Positions 34,799 to 44,112 of a DNA stretch of 64,000 nucleotides are shown here, one piece after another; positions within the stretch are counted from its first letter, which is position 1; every line of letters begins with the position of its first letter. The stretch lies in assembly GCF_012927445.1 (NCBI RefSeq), contig NZ_JABBPD010000007.1:186001-250000 (forward strand), in the 5' to 3' direction. Position numbers and translations under genes: made by a program. Below the pieces are notes generated by a model. That model made no database searches, was not told the DNA's origin, and was given only the letters and a program-made list of their open reading frames with translations. The DNA is from Rhodoferax sp. GTDB taxonomy: Bacteria; Pseudomonadota; Gammaproteobacteria; Burkholderiales; Burkholderiaceae_C.

Positions 34799-36052
34799 AT
34801 GGAAGATCCTCATTTAGCGCTTCGTTTTGCCGTGGCCATTGGACTCGGTGTGCTGCTGGGGCTTGAACGTGAGCGCACCAAAAGCGAGGACGGCGGCGCC
34901 GGCGTGCGCACCTTTGCACTCATCTCGCTCAGCGGCGCCATCGCGGGCTATCTGGGCGAGAACCTGGGGCTGGATTGGCTGGCGGTGGCGATGTTCTTCG
35001 CCATCACCGTACTCATCGTCGGGATGTATGTGGTGACGGCGCAGCGCGGTGATACCGGCATTACCACCGAGGTGTCGGCGTTGCTGGCTTTTCTGCTGGG
35101 CCTGCTTTGTGCCCACGGCCAACTGCAGCTGGCGAGCTGGGTGGCGGTGGCGATGGCCTTGCTGCTAGCACTGAAAGACTGGCTGCATCAGCTCGCCAGC
35201 CGCATCAACGCCACGGACGTTGAGGCCACCCTCAAGTTCAGCATTGTCACGCTCATCATCTTGCCGCTGGTGCCAGATATCAACTACGGGCCGCCGCCGC
35301 TGGACGTGATCAACCCCTACAAGATCTGGCTGATGGTGGTGTTGATCTCGGCCCTTAACTTCAGCAGTTACCTGCTGATCAAGATCGTTGGCGTCGAGCA
35401 TGGCGTCGGCCTGACAGGGCTGCTGGGCGGGTTGGCCTCCAGCACGGCGGTCACCCTCGGGTTTTCACAACGCAGCCGACAAGCGGGCGAGGATGCCTCG
35501 TCGCTGGCGCTAGGCATCGTGCTCGCCTGGACGGTGATGTTTTTCCGCGTCGCCATCATGACGGCGCTGATCAGCTGGGAACTTGGTCGCCAGATCGCCT
35601 TCCCGATTGGGCTTTTGTGCGTGGCGAGCTTGGGCGCATGTTATTGGTTGTGGCAGCGCAATAAACGCCGCGAGCGCGGTGAGGTGAAGCCCGGCAGCAA
35701 TCCTTTTGCGCTGGATGAGGCCATCAAGTTTGGCTTGTTGTTTGGCGTGGTGTTGCTGGTCTCCAGGGCGGCGCAAGTCTATCTCGGAGAAGCGGGCTTG
35801 TACCTTGCCGCTGCCGTCGCAGGCTTGACCGACGTTGATGCCATCACGCTCGCCATGGTCAACCTGGCCCAGAGCGATGCCCGAAATTTGCAGGTCGCAG
35901 CGCGCGCCATTGTCATTGCCGTCATGGCCAACACCTTGACCAAGAGCGTCATGGCGGTTGGCCTGGGCTCACCCGAACTGCGTCGTATCACGCTGCCGAT
36001 TGCGGTGCTGCTGATGATCACGGGCACCGCGGGCGTGTTGCTGCTGGTATGA
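34799..36052 (+). CDS. MgtC/SapB family membrane protein with DUF4010
   Basis: A 417-aa protein with about 11-12 hydrophobic segments. The N-terminal MgtC/SapB part contains GLGVLLGLERERTKSEDGG and GVRTFALISLSGAIAGYLG. The C-terminal DUF4010 part contains 'GLTGLLGGLASSTAVTLGFS' and 'LYLAAAVAGLTDVDAITLAM'. Function is not established; related proteins affect magnesium or membrane stress. AGGAAA precedes the ATG. The next gene overlaps its stop by 4 nt. Confidence 0.88.
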   Translation: MEDPHLALRFAVAIGLGVLLGLERERTKSEDGGAGVRTFALISLSGAIAGYLGENLGLDWLAVAMFFAITVLIVGMYVVTAQRGDTGITTEVSALLAFLLGLLCAHGQLQLASWVAVAMALLLALKDWLHQLASRINATDVEATLKFSIVTLIILPLVPDINYGPPPLDVINPYKIWLMVVLISALNFSSYLLIKIVGVEHGVGLTGLLGGLASSTAVTLGFSQRSRQAGEDASSLALGIVLAWTVMFFRVAIMTALISWELGRQIAFPIGLLCVASLGACYWLWQRNKRRERGEVKPGSNPFALDEAIKFGLLFGVVLLVSRAAQVYLGEAGLYLAAAVAGLTDVDAITLAMVNLAQSDARNLQVAARAIVIAVMANTLTKSVMAVGLGSPELRRITLPIAVLLMITGTAGVLLLV

Positions 36053-36594
36053 AAAAAAGCACGCCTCCCGTCCACCAGATCGAGTTGCGCATCGTCGAGC
36101 TCTCGGAGTTGTTCAATTCGATGGACCCGACGCCGTTTCATCACCGCGACCTTGATATTGATGCGCAAGAGTTCCTGGAAAGTTGGGCGCTGGAGTTTCC
36201 GCAGGGCAGTCACTTTCGGATCATTGTCCACATCGAAAAGATGCCGAAGGAAGACCCGGCACCGCTGGTCGCCGAGGCGATTCACAACTATTTTCAATAC
36301 AAAGTCGTGCTGCTGAAACGCAATCTGCGCGTGCTGCTGCAGGAGGGACGCACCAGCCTGTTGATCGGGCTGTGCTTTCTGGCGCTGTGTCTGTTGGGCG
36401 CTGATGCGCTGGCCGGTTTTTCGAACAACACTTTTCTCCGGGTCTTGAAGGAAAGCCTGCTCATTGGGGGCTGGGTCGCCATGTGGCGGCCGATGCAGAT
36501 TTTTCTGTACGACTGGTGGCCGATGGTGCGGCGCGGCCGGATCTACAGCAACCTGGGACGCGCCAGCGTGCATGTGGCACCGTGGAAAGACTAG
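36049..36594 (+). CDS. Two-helix membrane protein, unknown
   Basis: A 181-aa protein with a soluble N-terminal region (IDAQEFLESWALEFPQGSHF) and two helices (LIGLCFLALCLLGADALAG, VLKESLLIGGWVAMWRPMQI). No family is recognised beyond a conserved hypothetical pattern of Proteobacteria. It overlaps the MgtC/DUF4010 gene by 4 nt (ATGA), so the two are coupled and probably work in the same membrane. Confidence 0.65.
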   Translation: MKKSTPPVHQIELRIVELSELFNSMDPTPFHHRDLDIDAQEFLESWALEFPQGSHFRIIVHIEKMPKEDPAPLVAEAIHNYFQYKVVLLKRNLRVLLQEGRTSLLIGLCFLALCLLGADALAGFSNNTFLRVLKESLLIGGWVAMWRPMQIFLYDWWPMVRRGRIYSNLGRASVHVAPWKD

Positions 36595-36596
36595 GG

Positions 36597-37259
36597 GTGC
36601 AGCCCTCCGGAACCGCCGCATCCCGCAGCAAACGCTGCATCTGCGCGATCTGCCTGCGACCGCAAAGCACCTGCATTTGCCATTGGATTACACCAACGGA
36701 ACATGCGGTTGAGGTGGTGGTTTTGCAGCATCCGCTGGAGGTGGCAAATGCCAAAGGCAGCGCGCGGTTGTTGCATCTGAGTCTGCCGCACAGCCGGCTG
36801 GTGACAGGCGAAGTGTTTGTCGAGCAGGCGCTGCAAGCCCTGTTGACGGCCCCACTGCAACCGCAGGCCGCAACGCACAACCCGAAGCAGGCGATTCTGC
36901 TGTATCCGGAGACACCGGAAGATCCGGCGCGAGGCCTGTCGGCGTCGCCTGTTTTAGCGCCGGCCTTGTTGCGCGATCCCTCGCAATTGCGCCTGATCGT
37001 GCTGGATGGCACCTGGCGCAAAAGCCGCAAGATGCTTTACCTCAACCCGCTGCTGCAACACCTCCCGCGTCTGCCGCTGCGCGACATGCCCGCTTCGCAC
37101 TACCTGATCCGCAAAGCGCATCGCCCCGATCAACTGTCCACGCTGGAGGCGACCTGCGCGGCGTTGATGCAGCTGGAGGGACGCGCCGCACCGTTTCAGC
37201 CCTTGCTGACGGCGTTTGATGGCTTTGTGGCGCAGCAGTTGGGCTATCGGGACCAATAG
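36597..37259 (+). CDS. DTW-domain tRNA-uridine aminocarboxypropyltransferase
   Basis: About 220 aa from the GTG at 36597; the track start at 36483 overlaps the previous gene too far. CICAICLRPQSTCIC is the N-terminal zinc-binding cluster, VLQHPLEVANAKGSARLLHL follows, and the catalytic DTW motif appears as VLDGTWRKSRKM. The family (TapT/YfiP) adds acp groups to tRNA uridine 47 using S-adenosylmethionine. The start is uncertain; another GTG lies at 36582. Confidence 0.85.
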   Translation: MQPSGTAASRSKRCICAICLRPQSTCICHWITPTEHAVEVVVLQHPLEVANAKGSARLLHLSLPHSRLVTGEVFVEQALQALLTAPLQPQAATHNPKQAILLYPETPEDPARGLSASPVLAPALLRDPSQLRLIVLDGTWRKSRKMLYLNPLLQHLPRLPLRDMPASHYLIRKAHRPDQLSTLEATCAALMQLEGRAAPFQPLLTAFDGFVAQQLGYRDQ

Positions 37260-37283
37260 TCTGGCGGATGCTTGCGAAAAGCT

Positions 37284-38732
37284 TTAGCGCGGTACTAAAA
37301 ACACCGATTTTTCAATGAGGTGTCCGGGCGAGTCCAGCGCGTCAATTTCGAACTGCATGACGTGTGAGCCTGGGGTGGCGGCATCAAACGGCAGTTGCAC
37401 CCGCACCGGCAACCAGCGCGCCTCGGTGGCTTCCACGGTGACGACATTTTCGGAACTCAGCACCAGACCGGGCAGACCCGTCGCGGTGATTTTGTACCGG
37501 TGGGTCGATTCGGTCGCGTTCATCACCTGGAGTCGATACACATTTTCGATCGTGCCGCCCGCCACAATGCGCGTCATGACGCCCCGATCGCGCACCACAT
37601 CGACCTTGAACGGCGTGCGCAACGACAGACTGACCACCATGGCCAGCACCATGGTGCCCAGCACGGCGGCATAAATCAGCACGCGCGGCCTGAGCACATG
37701 ACGCAGGGTTTTGGCTTGGCTCCAGTGCTGGCTCATGGCGTTTTCAGTGGTGTACCGGATCAGCCCGCGTTCGTAGCCCATTTTGTCCATGACCGTGTCG
37801 CAGACATCGACGCAGGCACCGCAGCCAATGCAATCGTGCTGCAGACCGTTGCGAATATCGATACCGGTCGGACAGACTTGAACACACAGGGTGCAGTCCA
37901 CACAGGCGCCCAGGCTTAACGTGGAGAGTTCATCCTTGCGTGACCGGTTACCCCGTGGTTCACCGCGTTCCTTGTCGTAGGTGACGATCAGGGTGTCGTT
38001 GTCAAACATGACGCTTTGAAATTGCGCATACGGGCACATGTGTTTGCAAATCTGTTCACGCATGAACCCCGCATTGCCGTAGGTGGCAAAGCCGTAGAAA
38101 AAAGTCCAGAAGACTTCCCATGAATTCACGCTCATCTGCAAAAACTCGCCACCCAGTTCCTGGATCGGCGTGAAATAGCCGACAAAGGTAAAACCAGTCC
38201 ACAGCGCCACGGCCAGCCACAGCAAATGTTTGGTACTTTTGCGCAGCACCTTGTTCGCGGACATCGGCTGCGCATCACGGCGCATGCGGGCCGAGCGCTC
38301 CCCTTCGACCTTCTTTTCGATCCAGAGAAAAATCTCGGTGTAGACCGTTTGCGGACAGGCATAACCGCACCACAAACGGCCGGCCACCGCGGTGAACAGA
38401 AACAGCGACAGGGCGGAGATCACCAGAATACCGGCGAGATAAATAAAATCTTGCGGGTACAGCACCAAGCCAAAGATGTAGAAACGCCGGGTGCCGAGAT
38501 CGAACAGCACCGCTTGGCGCTGCCCCCACTCGAGCCACGGCATGCCATAAAACACCAGCTGGGTCAGGAACACCATGCCCCAGCGCCAGCGCGCGAACAG
38601 ACCGGAGACACTGCGCGGATAGATCTTCTTGTCGCTCGCATAAAGAGAGAGCAAAGCCTCGTCGCCTTCAAATGCCTGGCCAATGGGTATGTACCCCTCT
38701 TGCGGGAGGATGGGGATGACTTTGCGGGTCAT
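37284..38732 (-). CDS. ccoG: Cytochrome c oxidase accessory protein CcoG (FixG-like), copy 2
   Basis: A 482-aa protein from MTRKVIPILPQEGYIPIGQA; the track's 511-aa start is unlikely. All motifs of copy 1 are kept: CGYACPQTVYTEIF, CKHMCPYAQFQ, CVDCTLCVQVCPTGID and CIGCGACVDVCDTVMDK. The two copies are nearly identical through the membrane and ferredoxin parts and differ at the N-terminus and in loops. This one is monocistronic, with its own promoter region. It is a paralogue that could act under different conditions or be a relic of duplication. Confidence 0.93.
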   Translation of the reverse strand: MTRKVIPILPQEGYIPIGQAFEGDEALLSLYASDKKIYPRSVSGLFARWRWGMVFLTQLVFYGMPWLEWGQRQAVLFDLGTRRFYIFGLVLYPQDFIYLAGILVISALSLFLFTAVAGRLWCGYACPQTVYTEIFLWIEKKVEGERSARMRRDAQPMSANKVLRKSTKHLLWLAVALWTGFTFVGYFTPIQELGGEFLQMSVNSWEVFWTFFYGFATYGNAGFMREQICKHMCPYAQFQSVMFDNDTLIVTYDKERGEPRGNRSRKDELSTLSLGACVDCTLCVQVCPTGIDIRNGLQHDCIGCGACVDVCDTVMDKMGYERGLIRYTTENAMSQHWSQAKTLRHVLRPRVLIYAAVLGTMVLAMVVSLSLRTPFKVDVVRDRGVMTRIVAGGTIENVYRLQVMNATESTHRYKITATGLPGLVLSSENVVTVEATEARWLPVRVQLPFDAATPGSHVMQFEIDALDSPGHLIEKSVFLVPR

Positions 38733-38828
38733 CGTTTCATTCTTGTTCAAAGGCGATCTTTCTGAGAGTCGGTTTTTGAAATGCATACGAAATAGCACCG
38801 CGATAAGGTGGGCTTTCAATCAGATAGT

Positions 38829-38840
38829 CCGACCGGTCGG
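38829..38840. promoter_or_regulatory. 12-bp perfect palindrome upstream of ccoG copy 2
   Basis: CCGACCGGTCGG is a perfect palindrome located about 97 bp before the ccoG ATG. Its form (GACCGGTC core) resembles TetR-family operators. No binding regulator can be assigned from this window. Confidence 0.3.
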
Positions 38841-38945
38841 TGATGACATTCGTCGCCATCACTTGTTGCGCCTTGGCAGATCTGTCTGCTCGTGGTGTGA
38901 GAGCCTATTTGCGCCCGGGTGGGGCGATTGAGCGGGCTCCGAATG

Positions 38946-38960
38946 TATCACAATATGATA
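38946..38960. promoter_or_regulatory. Palindrome in the marR promoter
   Basis: TATCA-CAATA-TGATA is an inverted repeat 10 bp before the MarR ATG, in an AT-rich stretch that could be the -10 region. MarR proteins usually repress their own promoters through such sites, so this is a candidate autoregulatory operator. Confidence 0.45.
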
Positions 38961-38970
38961 TATATTTATA

Positions 38971-39462
38971 ATGGAACCTCTCAATAACCCTTTGCCCATG
39001 ATCCCATTGCCTACCGCCCCTTTAAAGAAATCGCAATACGAAGCGCTCTCGGAGTTTCGTTATCAATTGCGACGCTTTCTCCATTTCAGTGAGACGGCGG
39101 CCAAGGAGGCCGGACTGACGCCTTTGCAATATCTCTTGATGTTGCACGTGCGCGGTTTCCCCGGCCGTGATTGGGCCACGGTGAATGAGCTGTCCGATCG
39201 TCTGCAAATGCAGCACCATGGCGTGGTCGCGCTGCTGACGCGCTGTGAAGAGGCCGGCTTGGTGCTGCGCCAGAAAAGCAAGACCGATCGGCGCATGGTC
39301 GAGGTCCATCTGCAGGCCAAAGGCGCGGCGCAACTGGAACGTCTGGCCGCGCTGCACGATGCGGAGTTGCGCTCGTTGGGCGATACGTTTCAGGTGGCGC
39401 GCATCACCGCGTTCAATGATGCGGATGCGGATGCGCAGTGCAAGCCCGGGCGAGACGCATGA
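38971..39462 (+). CDS. MarR family transcriptional regulator
   Basis: A 163-aa winged-helix protein. 'AGLTPLQYLLMLHVRGFPG', 'TVNELSDRLQMQHHGVVALL' (recognition helix) and the wing RQKSKTDRRMVEVHLQAKG are typical. An alternative ATG lies at 39001. The ligand is unknown. It is followed 10 bp later by the LRR-kinase gene, so both probably share one transcript. Confidence 0.88.
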   Translation: MEPLNNPLPMIPLPTAPLKKSQYEALSEFRYQLRRFLHFSETAAKEAGLTPLQYLLMLHVRGFPGRDWATVNELSDRLQMQHHGVVALLTRCEEAGLVLRQKSKTDRRMVEVHLQAKGAAQLERLAALHDAELRSLGDTFQVARITAFNDADADAQCKPGRDA

Positions 39463-39472
39463 GGCGTTTTCC

Positions 39473-40837
39473 ATGAACACCCTTGAGCTACTTTGCGCCG
39501 GAAAACTGGCCGGAACCCAGCGCCTGAAATTAGCGTGTGGACTGGCAGAATTTCCGCGTGAGATTTTTGATCTCGCCGATACCCTGGAAATCCTCGACCT
39601 GTCCGGCAATGCGCTGTCCACATTACCGGATGACCTGCCCAGGTTGCACCGGTTACGCATCCTGTTTTGTTCCGACAATCAATTCACCGCATTGCCGGCC
39701 GTGCTCGGGCAATGTGCGCAACTCGCCATGGTGGGCTTCAAGGCCAACCAGATCCGGACCGTCTCCGGCGCAGCACTGCCCCTCGCGTTGCGCTGGCTGA
39801 TCCTTACCGACAACCAGATCGAAGAACTGCCGGCCGACATCGGGCGTTGCGCCCAGTTGCAAAAACTCATGCTGGCCGGTAACCGCTTGCCGGCCTTGCC
39901 GCCCGCGATGGCGGCCTGCACCCAACTGGAGTTATTGCGCATTTCGGCCAACCAGCTGACCGAACTCCCTGCTTGGCTGCTCACGCTGCCCAAACTGTCC
40001 TGGCTGGCCTATGCGGGGAATCCGTTTTGCGAGAACAGGGAGGTGACGGCTTTCAGCGCGCCGCCCCTGACCAGCATCCATTGGGACCAGTTAACGCTGC
40101 AGCATCAACTGGGTGAAGGCGCATCCGGCGTGATCCACCAGGCGCAGTGGCGGCGCCGCGCGGGTGCGCAACAAGTGGCGGTCAAGCTTTTCAAGGGTGA
40201 GGTCACCAGCGATGGTTTGCCGCAAAGCGAAATGAGGGCCTGCATCAGCGCTGGCACACACGCGCACCTGATCCCGATCCTCGGCCAAGTGCATGATCAC
40301 CCGGCCGGTGTGAGTGGCATGGTCATGTCTTTGATTGACCCGGCCTTTCGCAATTTGGCCGGACCGCCCAGCCTGGATTCCTGTACCCGCGATATCTACG
40401 CCGCGGACACCACGTTTGAGTTAACGACGGTGATGCGCATGGCGCTCGGCATCGCGTCGGCGGCGCGGCATCTGCACGCACAAGGCCTGATGCATGGCGA
40501 TTTGTACGCTCACAATATCTTGCACGCGGGTCAAGGCCGGGCTTTGCTGGGTGATTTTGGCGCCGCTTCTTTTCTGGCACCGCAGGACCGGCAACAGGCC
40601 ATTGCGCTTCAACGTCTTGAAGTGCGTGCCTTTGCCTGTCTGCTGGAAGAGTTGCTGGAGCGCTGTAGCGCCGTGGCTGACGCACGCCTCACGATGGAGG
40701 CGCTGGTCAAATTGAAAACAGCTTGTATGCAAGAACTAACGAGCGAACGCCCATTATTTGACGCGGTCGAACAGGTTCTGATGAAGCTGGCGCGATCTCA
40801 TCAAGAACGGCAATCTGAATCAGCGACCGCTTCGTAA
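39473..40837 (+). CDS. Leucine-rich repeat protein kinase
   Basis: A 454-aa protein from ATG 39473; the track's longer start reads through marR in another frame. Residues about 30-190 contain six to seven leucine-rich repeats (LEILDLSGNALSTLPDDL, LRWLILTDNQIEELPADI). A Ser/Thr kinase-like domain follows: G-loop LGEGASGVIHQA, catalytic Lys in QVAVKLFKGE, catalytic loop HGDLYAHNIL and DFG in GDFGAAS. The HRD Arg is replaced by Gly, as in other bacterial LRR kinases, but the key catalytic residues are present. No membrane helix; cytosolic. The target is unknown. Confidence 0.88.
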   Translation: MNTLELLCAGKLAGTQRLKLACGLAEFPREIFDLADTLEILDLSGNALSTLPDDLPRLHRLRILFCSDNQFTALPAVLGQCAQLAMVGFKANQIRTVSGAALPLALRWLILTDNQIEELPADIGRCAQLQKLMLAGNRLPALPPAMAACTQLELLRISANQLTELPAWLLTLPKLSWLAYAGNPFCENREVTAFSAPPLTSIHWDQLTLQHQLGEGASGVIHQAQWRRRAGAQQVAVKLFKGEVTSDGLPQSEMRACISAGTHAHLIPILGQVHDHPAGVSGMVMSLIDPAFRNLAGPPSLDSCTRDIYAADTTFELTTVMRMALGIASAARHLHAQGLMHGDLYAHNILHAGQGRALLGDFGAASFLAPQDRQQAIALQRLEVRAFACLLEELLERCSAVADARLTMEALVKLKTACMQELTSERPLFDAVEQVLMKLARSHQERQSESATAS

Positions 40838-40867
40838 AGCGGCGCTTTTCAGGTGCGACAGAACTGA

Positions 40868-41215
40868 TTATTCGACGTCGTTGGGCAGTGGCGCACTGCG
40901 GCGGGGATCGTGTTTGGACAAGGCCGTGTCGACCGCACGTTTCAACTTGCTGACGGCGCCCTGGATCGCCTGATGGGCCGTGCCGGACTGGTCTTTCACG
41001 ATGACCGGTTCGCGTCCTACCAGTCTGGCTTCCAGCGTGCAATGAATCTCGTTCGGACTGGTCTTGACATGGCTGTTGACATCGGAGAGATGTGCCTCTA
41101 CCCGCGTGATTTGGTCGCGAAAACGGCCGAGTGCATCCGTCACCACTGTCTTCAAGTGGTCGGCCATCAGGTGGTCTCCGTCGATGTTCGGGTCGGTGTT
41201 CAACAAAATTTGCAT
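40868..41215 (-). CDS. HPF/RaiA family ribosome-associated protein
   Basis: A 115-aa protein from MQILLNTDPNIDGDHLMADH, with GGAGAAATCTT before the ATG. The alternating strand-helix pattern 'LGRFRDQITRVEAHLSDVNS' / CTLEARLVGREPVIVKD / 'AIQGAVSKLKRAVDTALSKH' is the sigma-54 modulation/HPF fold. These proteins bind the 30S subunit and stabilise inactive ribosomes. Short (single-domain) form. Confidence 0.8.
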   Translation of the reverse strand: MQILLNTDPNIDGDHLMADHLKTVVTDALGRFRDQITRVEAHLSDVNSHVKTSPNEIHCTLEARLVGREPVIVKDQSGTAHQAIQGAVSKLKRAVDTALSKHDPRRSAPLPNDVE

Positions 41216-41359
41216 AAGATTTCTCCGGGATAGTCTGAGCGCGCTATACAAGCGCGTACGGGCGGCAGTGATGACTGGCAATTTGCGTCAGTCACCGTTG
41301 AACAATTATGCGCCGATGTGCGCCGTCCCTGGCAAGACCTTGTCGTCCATAAGGAGCCG

Positions 41360-42109
41360 TCAGAGGGCGGGCTGGTTCACCCGTTTGGACAGTTCCTCGG
41401 CGCTCTCTTTGCGCTCGCTGTAACGGTCGACCAGGTAGGGTGCCAGGTCCCGCGTCAGCAGGGTGAACTTGACCAGTTCCTCCATCACGTCCACCACCCG
41501 GTCAAAGTAGGCGGACGGTTTCATGCGCCCGGCCTCATCAAACTCCAGGAAGGCCTTGGCGACCGAGGACTGATTCGGGATGGTCAGCATGCGCATCCAG
41601 CGACCCAGCACGCGCAACTGGTTGACGGCATTGAAAGATTGCGAACCACCACAGACCTGCATCACGGCCAGCGTCTTGCCCTGGGTGGGTCGCACGGCGC
41701 CCACGGACAGGGGAATCCAGTCGATCTGGCTTTTCATGATGCCGGTCATGGCACCATGCCGCTCAGGGGAGCACCACACCATGCCTTCCGCCCATTGGGC
41801 CAGCGCCCGTAACTCCGCCACTTTAGGGTGATTCTCCGGCGCGTCGTCGGGCAGCGGCAGGCCACTGGGGTTGAAGATTTTGACCTCACCGCCCATGGCT
41901 GTCAGCAAGCGAGCGGCCTCCTCGGTCAGCAAGCGGCTGAACGAGCGCTCGCGCAGTGAGCCATACAGCAGCAGGAAGCGGGGCGCATGAGCAGCAGTTT
42001 CTGCCGGGCGCAGCCGATTGAGATCAGGGACGTTAAATAACGCGGCGTTGAGTTGCGGCAAGTCAGACAACAGGGTGGACAGGGCGTCAGACACGTTGGC
42101 CCTTCTCAT
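41360..42109 (-). CDS. arsH: ArsH, NADPH-dependent FMN reductase of arsenic resistance
   Basis: About 249 aa from the ATG at 42109, with an alternative GTG at 42094. '[20 protein letters not shown]' is the FMN phosphate-binding loop and [20 protein letters not shown] the ArsH signature. ArsH oxidises trivalent organoarsenicals. It overlaps the arsC gene and is the last gene of the ars operon. The track's 287-aa version extends antisense-like into arsC. Confidence 0.9.
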   Translation of the reverse strand: MRRANVSDALSTLLSDLPQLNAALFNVPDLNRLRPAETAAHAPRFLLLYGSLRERSFSRLLTEEAARLLTAMGGEVKIFNPSGLPLPDDAPENHPKVAELRALAQWAEGMVWCSPERHGAMTGIMKSQIDWIPLSVGAVRPTQGKTLAVMQVCGGSQSFNAVNQLRVLGRWMRMLTIPNQSSVAKAFLEFDEAGRMKPSAYFDRVVDVMEELVKFTLLTRDLAPYLVDRYSERKESAEELSKRVNQPAL

Positions 42110-42509
42110 TGATAACCGCTTCGCCGTCTTCCTTGGTGAAAGCGCCCAATTGCGGCTGCGGCAAGAGGTCCAGCACCGCCTCAGACGGGCGACACAGACG
42201 CGTGCCCAGCAGGGTAACCACAATCGGGCGATTGATCAGAATCGGGTGCGCCAGCATGGCGTCGATCAGGGCGTCATCGCTCCATGTCGGATTGCCCAAA
42301 TCCAGTTCCTGGTAGATCGTTTCCTTGGCACGCATCACCTCGCGCACCGGCATCCCCATGGATGCAATCAGCGCCACCAACTCGGTGCGGCTGGGCGGTG
42401 TTTCCAGGTAAGGAATGACGTGGGGCTCGGCGCCCGTGTTGCGAATCAGCGCCAGTGTGTTGCGCGAGGTGCCGCATTGGGGGTTGTGATAAATCGTGAT
42501 GGGGTTCAT
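42087..42509 (-). CDS. arsC: Glutaredoxin-dependent arsenate reductase ArsC
   Basis: A 140-aa protein with the catalytic Cys12 in [16 protein letters not shown] and a C-terminal helix [17 protein letters not shown] with an Arg triad typical of the E. coli R773 class. It reduces arsenate with glutathione/glutaredoxin. Encoded between acr3 and arsH; a second, unrelated arsenate reductase is in the same operon. Confidence 0.92.
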   Translation of the reverse strand: MNPITIYHNPQCGTSRNTLALIRNTGAEPHVIPYLETPPSRTELVALIASMGMPVREVMRAKETIYQELDLGNPTWSDDALIDAMLAHPILINRPIVVTLLGTRLCRPSEAVLDLLPQPQLGAFTKEDGEAVINEKGQRV

Positions 42510-42538
42510 GGTGTTTTTTCTTTCAAAGGCGCCGCCGT

Positions 42539-43606
42539 TCAGCCGCGCTCGTACCAGCCCTTGGAGTTGTTGACGATATAAACCACCAGCAGCATCACCG
42601 GCACTTCAATCAACACGCCCACCACCGTCGCCAATGCGGCACCGGAGTTGAAGCCAAACAGGCTGATGGCGGCGGCGACCGCCAGCTCGAAGAAGTTGGA
42701 GGCGCCAATCAGCGCCGACGGGCAGGCAATGTTGTGCTTTTCACCCACGGCGCGGTTGAGCCAGTAGGCCAGGGCCGAGTTGAAAAACACCTGGATCAAA
42801 ATCGGCACCGCCAGCAAGGCAATCACCAGCGGCTGCTTCAAAATCGCTTCACCCTGAAAGGCGAACAACAACACCAGCGTGGCCAGCAAGGCCGCGATCG
42901 ACCAGGGGCCGATCTTGTGCATGGCGGCGTCAAAGGCGGCGTGTCCCTTGGCCATCAAGGCCTTGCGCCACACTTGCGCCAGCAGCACCGGAATCACGAT
43001 GTACAAGCCCACTGAGATCAGCAGCGTGGCCCACGGCACGGTGATGGCCGAGATGCCGAGCAAAAAGGCCACCAGCGGCGCGAAGGCGATCACCATGATG
43101 CTGTCGTTCAGCGCCACTTGCGACAGCGTGAACAAGGGGTCGCCGCCGGTCAGCCGGCTCCAGACAAACACCATGGCGGTGCAGGGTGCGGCGGCCAGCA
43201 GGATCAGGCCGGCGATATAGCTATCCAACTGGTCGGCCGGCAGCAGCGGTGCAAACAAATGGCGGATGAACAGCCAGCCGAGAAACGCCATGGTGAACGG
43301 CTTGACCAACCAGTTGACGAACAGCGTGACGCCAATGCCCTTCACATGCTGGCGCACCTCGTGCAGCGCGCCAAAATCGACCTTGACCAGCATCGGAATG
43401 ATCATGACCCAGATCAGCACGCCGACCGGCAGGTTGACGTTGGCCACTTCCATGCGGCCAATGGCCTGGAACAGGTCGGGCAGCAGTTGGCCGAGCCCGA
43501 TGCCGACTACGATGCACAGAAACACCCACACCGTCAGGTAGCGCTCGAACACGCTCATCGGCGCGCCTGCTGCCTGCTTGGCAGTCATTTCACATTGAAC
43601 ACTCAT
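42539..43606 (-). CDS. acr3: Arsenite efflux transporter of the Acr3 family
   Basis: A 355-aa membrane protein with ten helices. VGIGLGQLLPDL, 'LLAAAPCTAMVFVWSRLTGG' (conserved Cys) and GVLIEVPVMLLVVYIVN are Acr3 features; the SxxER-type region VFERYLTVWVFLC begins it. It exports arsenite, presumably energised by the ArsA ATPase encoded upstream in the operon. Lies 4 bp after arsC2. Confidence 0.95.
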   Translation of the reverse strand: MSVQCEMTAKQAAGAPMSVFERYLTVWVFLCIVVGIGLGQLLPDLFQAIGRMEVANVNLPVGVLIWVMIIPMLVKVDFGALHEVRQHVKGIGVTLFVNWLVKPFTMAFLGWLFIRHLFAPLLPADQLDSYIAGLILLAAAPCTAMVFVWSRLTGGDPLFTLSQVALNDSIMVIAFAPLVAFLLGISAITVPWATLLISVGLYIVIPVLLAQVWRKALMAKGHAAFDAAMHKIGPWSIAALLATLVLLFAFQGEAILKQPLVIALLAVPILIQVFFNSALAYWLNRAVGEKHNIACPSALIGASNFFELAVAAAISLFGFNSGAALATVVGVLIEVPVMLLVVYIVNNSKGWYERG

Positions 43607-43610
43607 GGCG

Positions 43611-44111
43611 TTATGCCTGGTCCAAGTCGCGGGCCGAGCTTTGCAGCAAGGTCTTTTCCAGCTTCGCGGCGGGCAGGCTGGTCAGCAATTCCAGCCGTCG
43701 CTTGAGCGCGTGCAGCGTCAAGCGAAAGGCTTCCAGCTTCTGCGCCTCTGTGCCATGGCCGGCCGAGGGGTCGGGGTAGCCCCAGTGCGCGGTGGCCGGC
43801 TGGCCGGGCCAGTAGGGGCAGACCTCGCCGGCCGCGTTGTCGCAGACGGTGATCACCAGGTCCATGTGCGGCGCTTGCGGAGTGGCAAATTCATCCCAGG
43901 TCTTGCTGCGCAGACCGGCCGTGGCCATGCCGGCGTTTTGCAGTACCTGCAAACCCAGCGGGTTGGGCTGCTGGTTGTCGCGCGGGTGGCTGCCGGCTGA
44001 ATAGGCCTTGAAACGCCCGTGGCCGATGTGGTTGAGGATGGCTTCGGCCAGGATGCTGCGCGCTGAGTTGTGGGTACACAAGAACAGGACGTTGAGAACT
44101 TTGTCTGTCAT
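43611..44111 (-). CDS. arsC: Thioredoxin-type (LMW-PTP-like) arsenate reductase
   Basis: A 166-aa protein from MTDKVLNVLFLCTHNSARSI. The phosphatase-like P-loop LCTHNSARS has Cys12, and the second pair lies in VITVCDNAAGEVC (Cys90, Cys98), matching the three-Cys mechanism of Staphylococcus-type ArsC. It starts 1 bp after the arsA stop. It complements the glutaredoxin-type enzyme in the same operon. Confidence 0.92.
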   Translation of the reverse strand: MTDKVLNVLFLCTHNSARSILAEAILNHIGHGRFKAYSAGSHPRDNQQPNPLGLQVLQNAGMATAGLRSKTWDEFATPQAPHMDLVITVCDNAAGEVCPYWPGQPATAHWGYPDPSAGHGTEAQKLEAFRLTLHALKRRLELLTSLPAAKLEKTLLQSSARDLDQA

Positions 44112-44112
44112 G

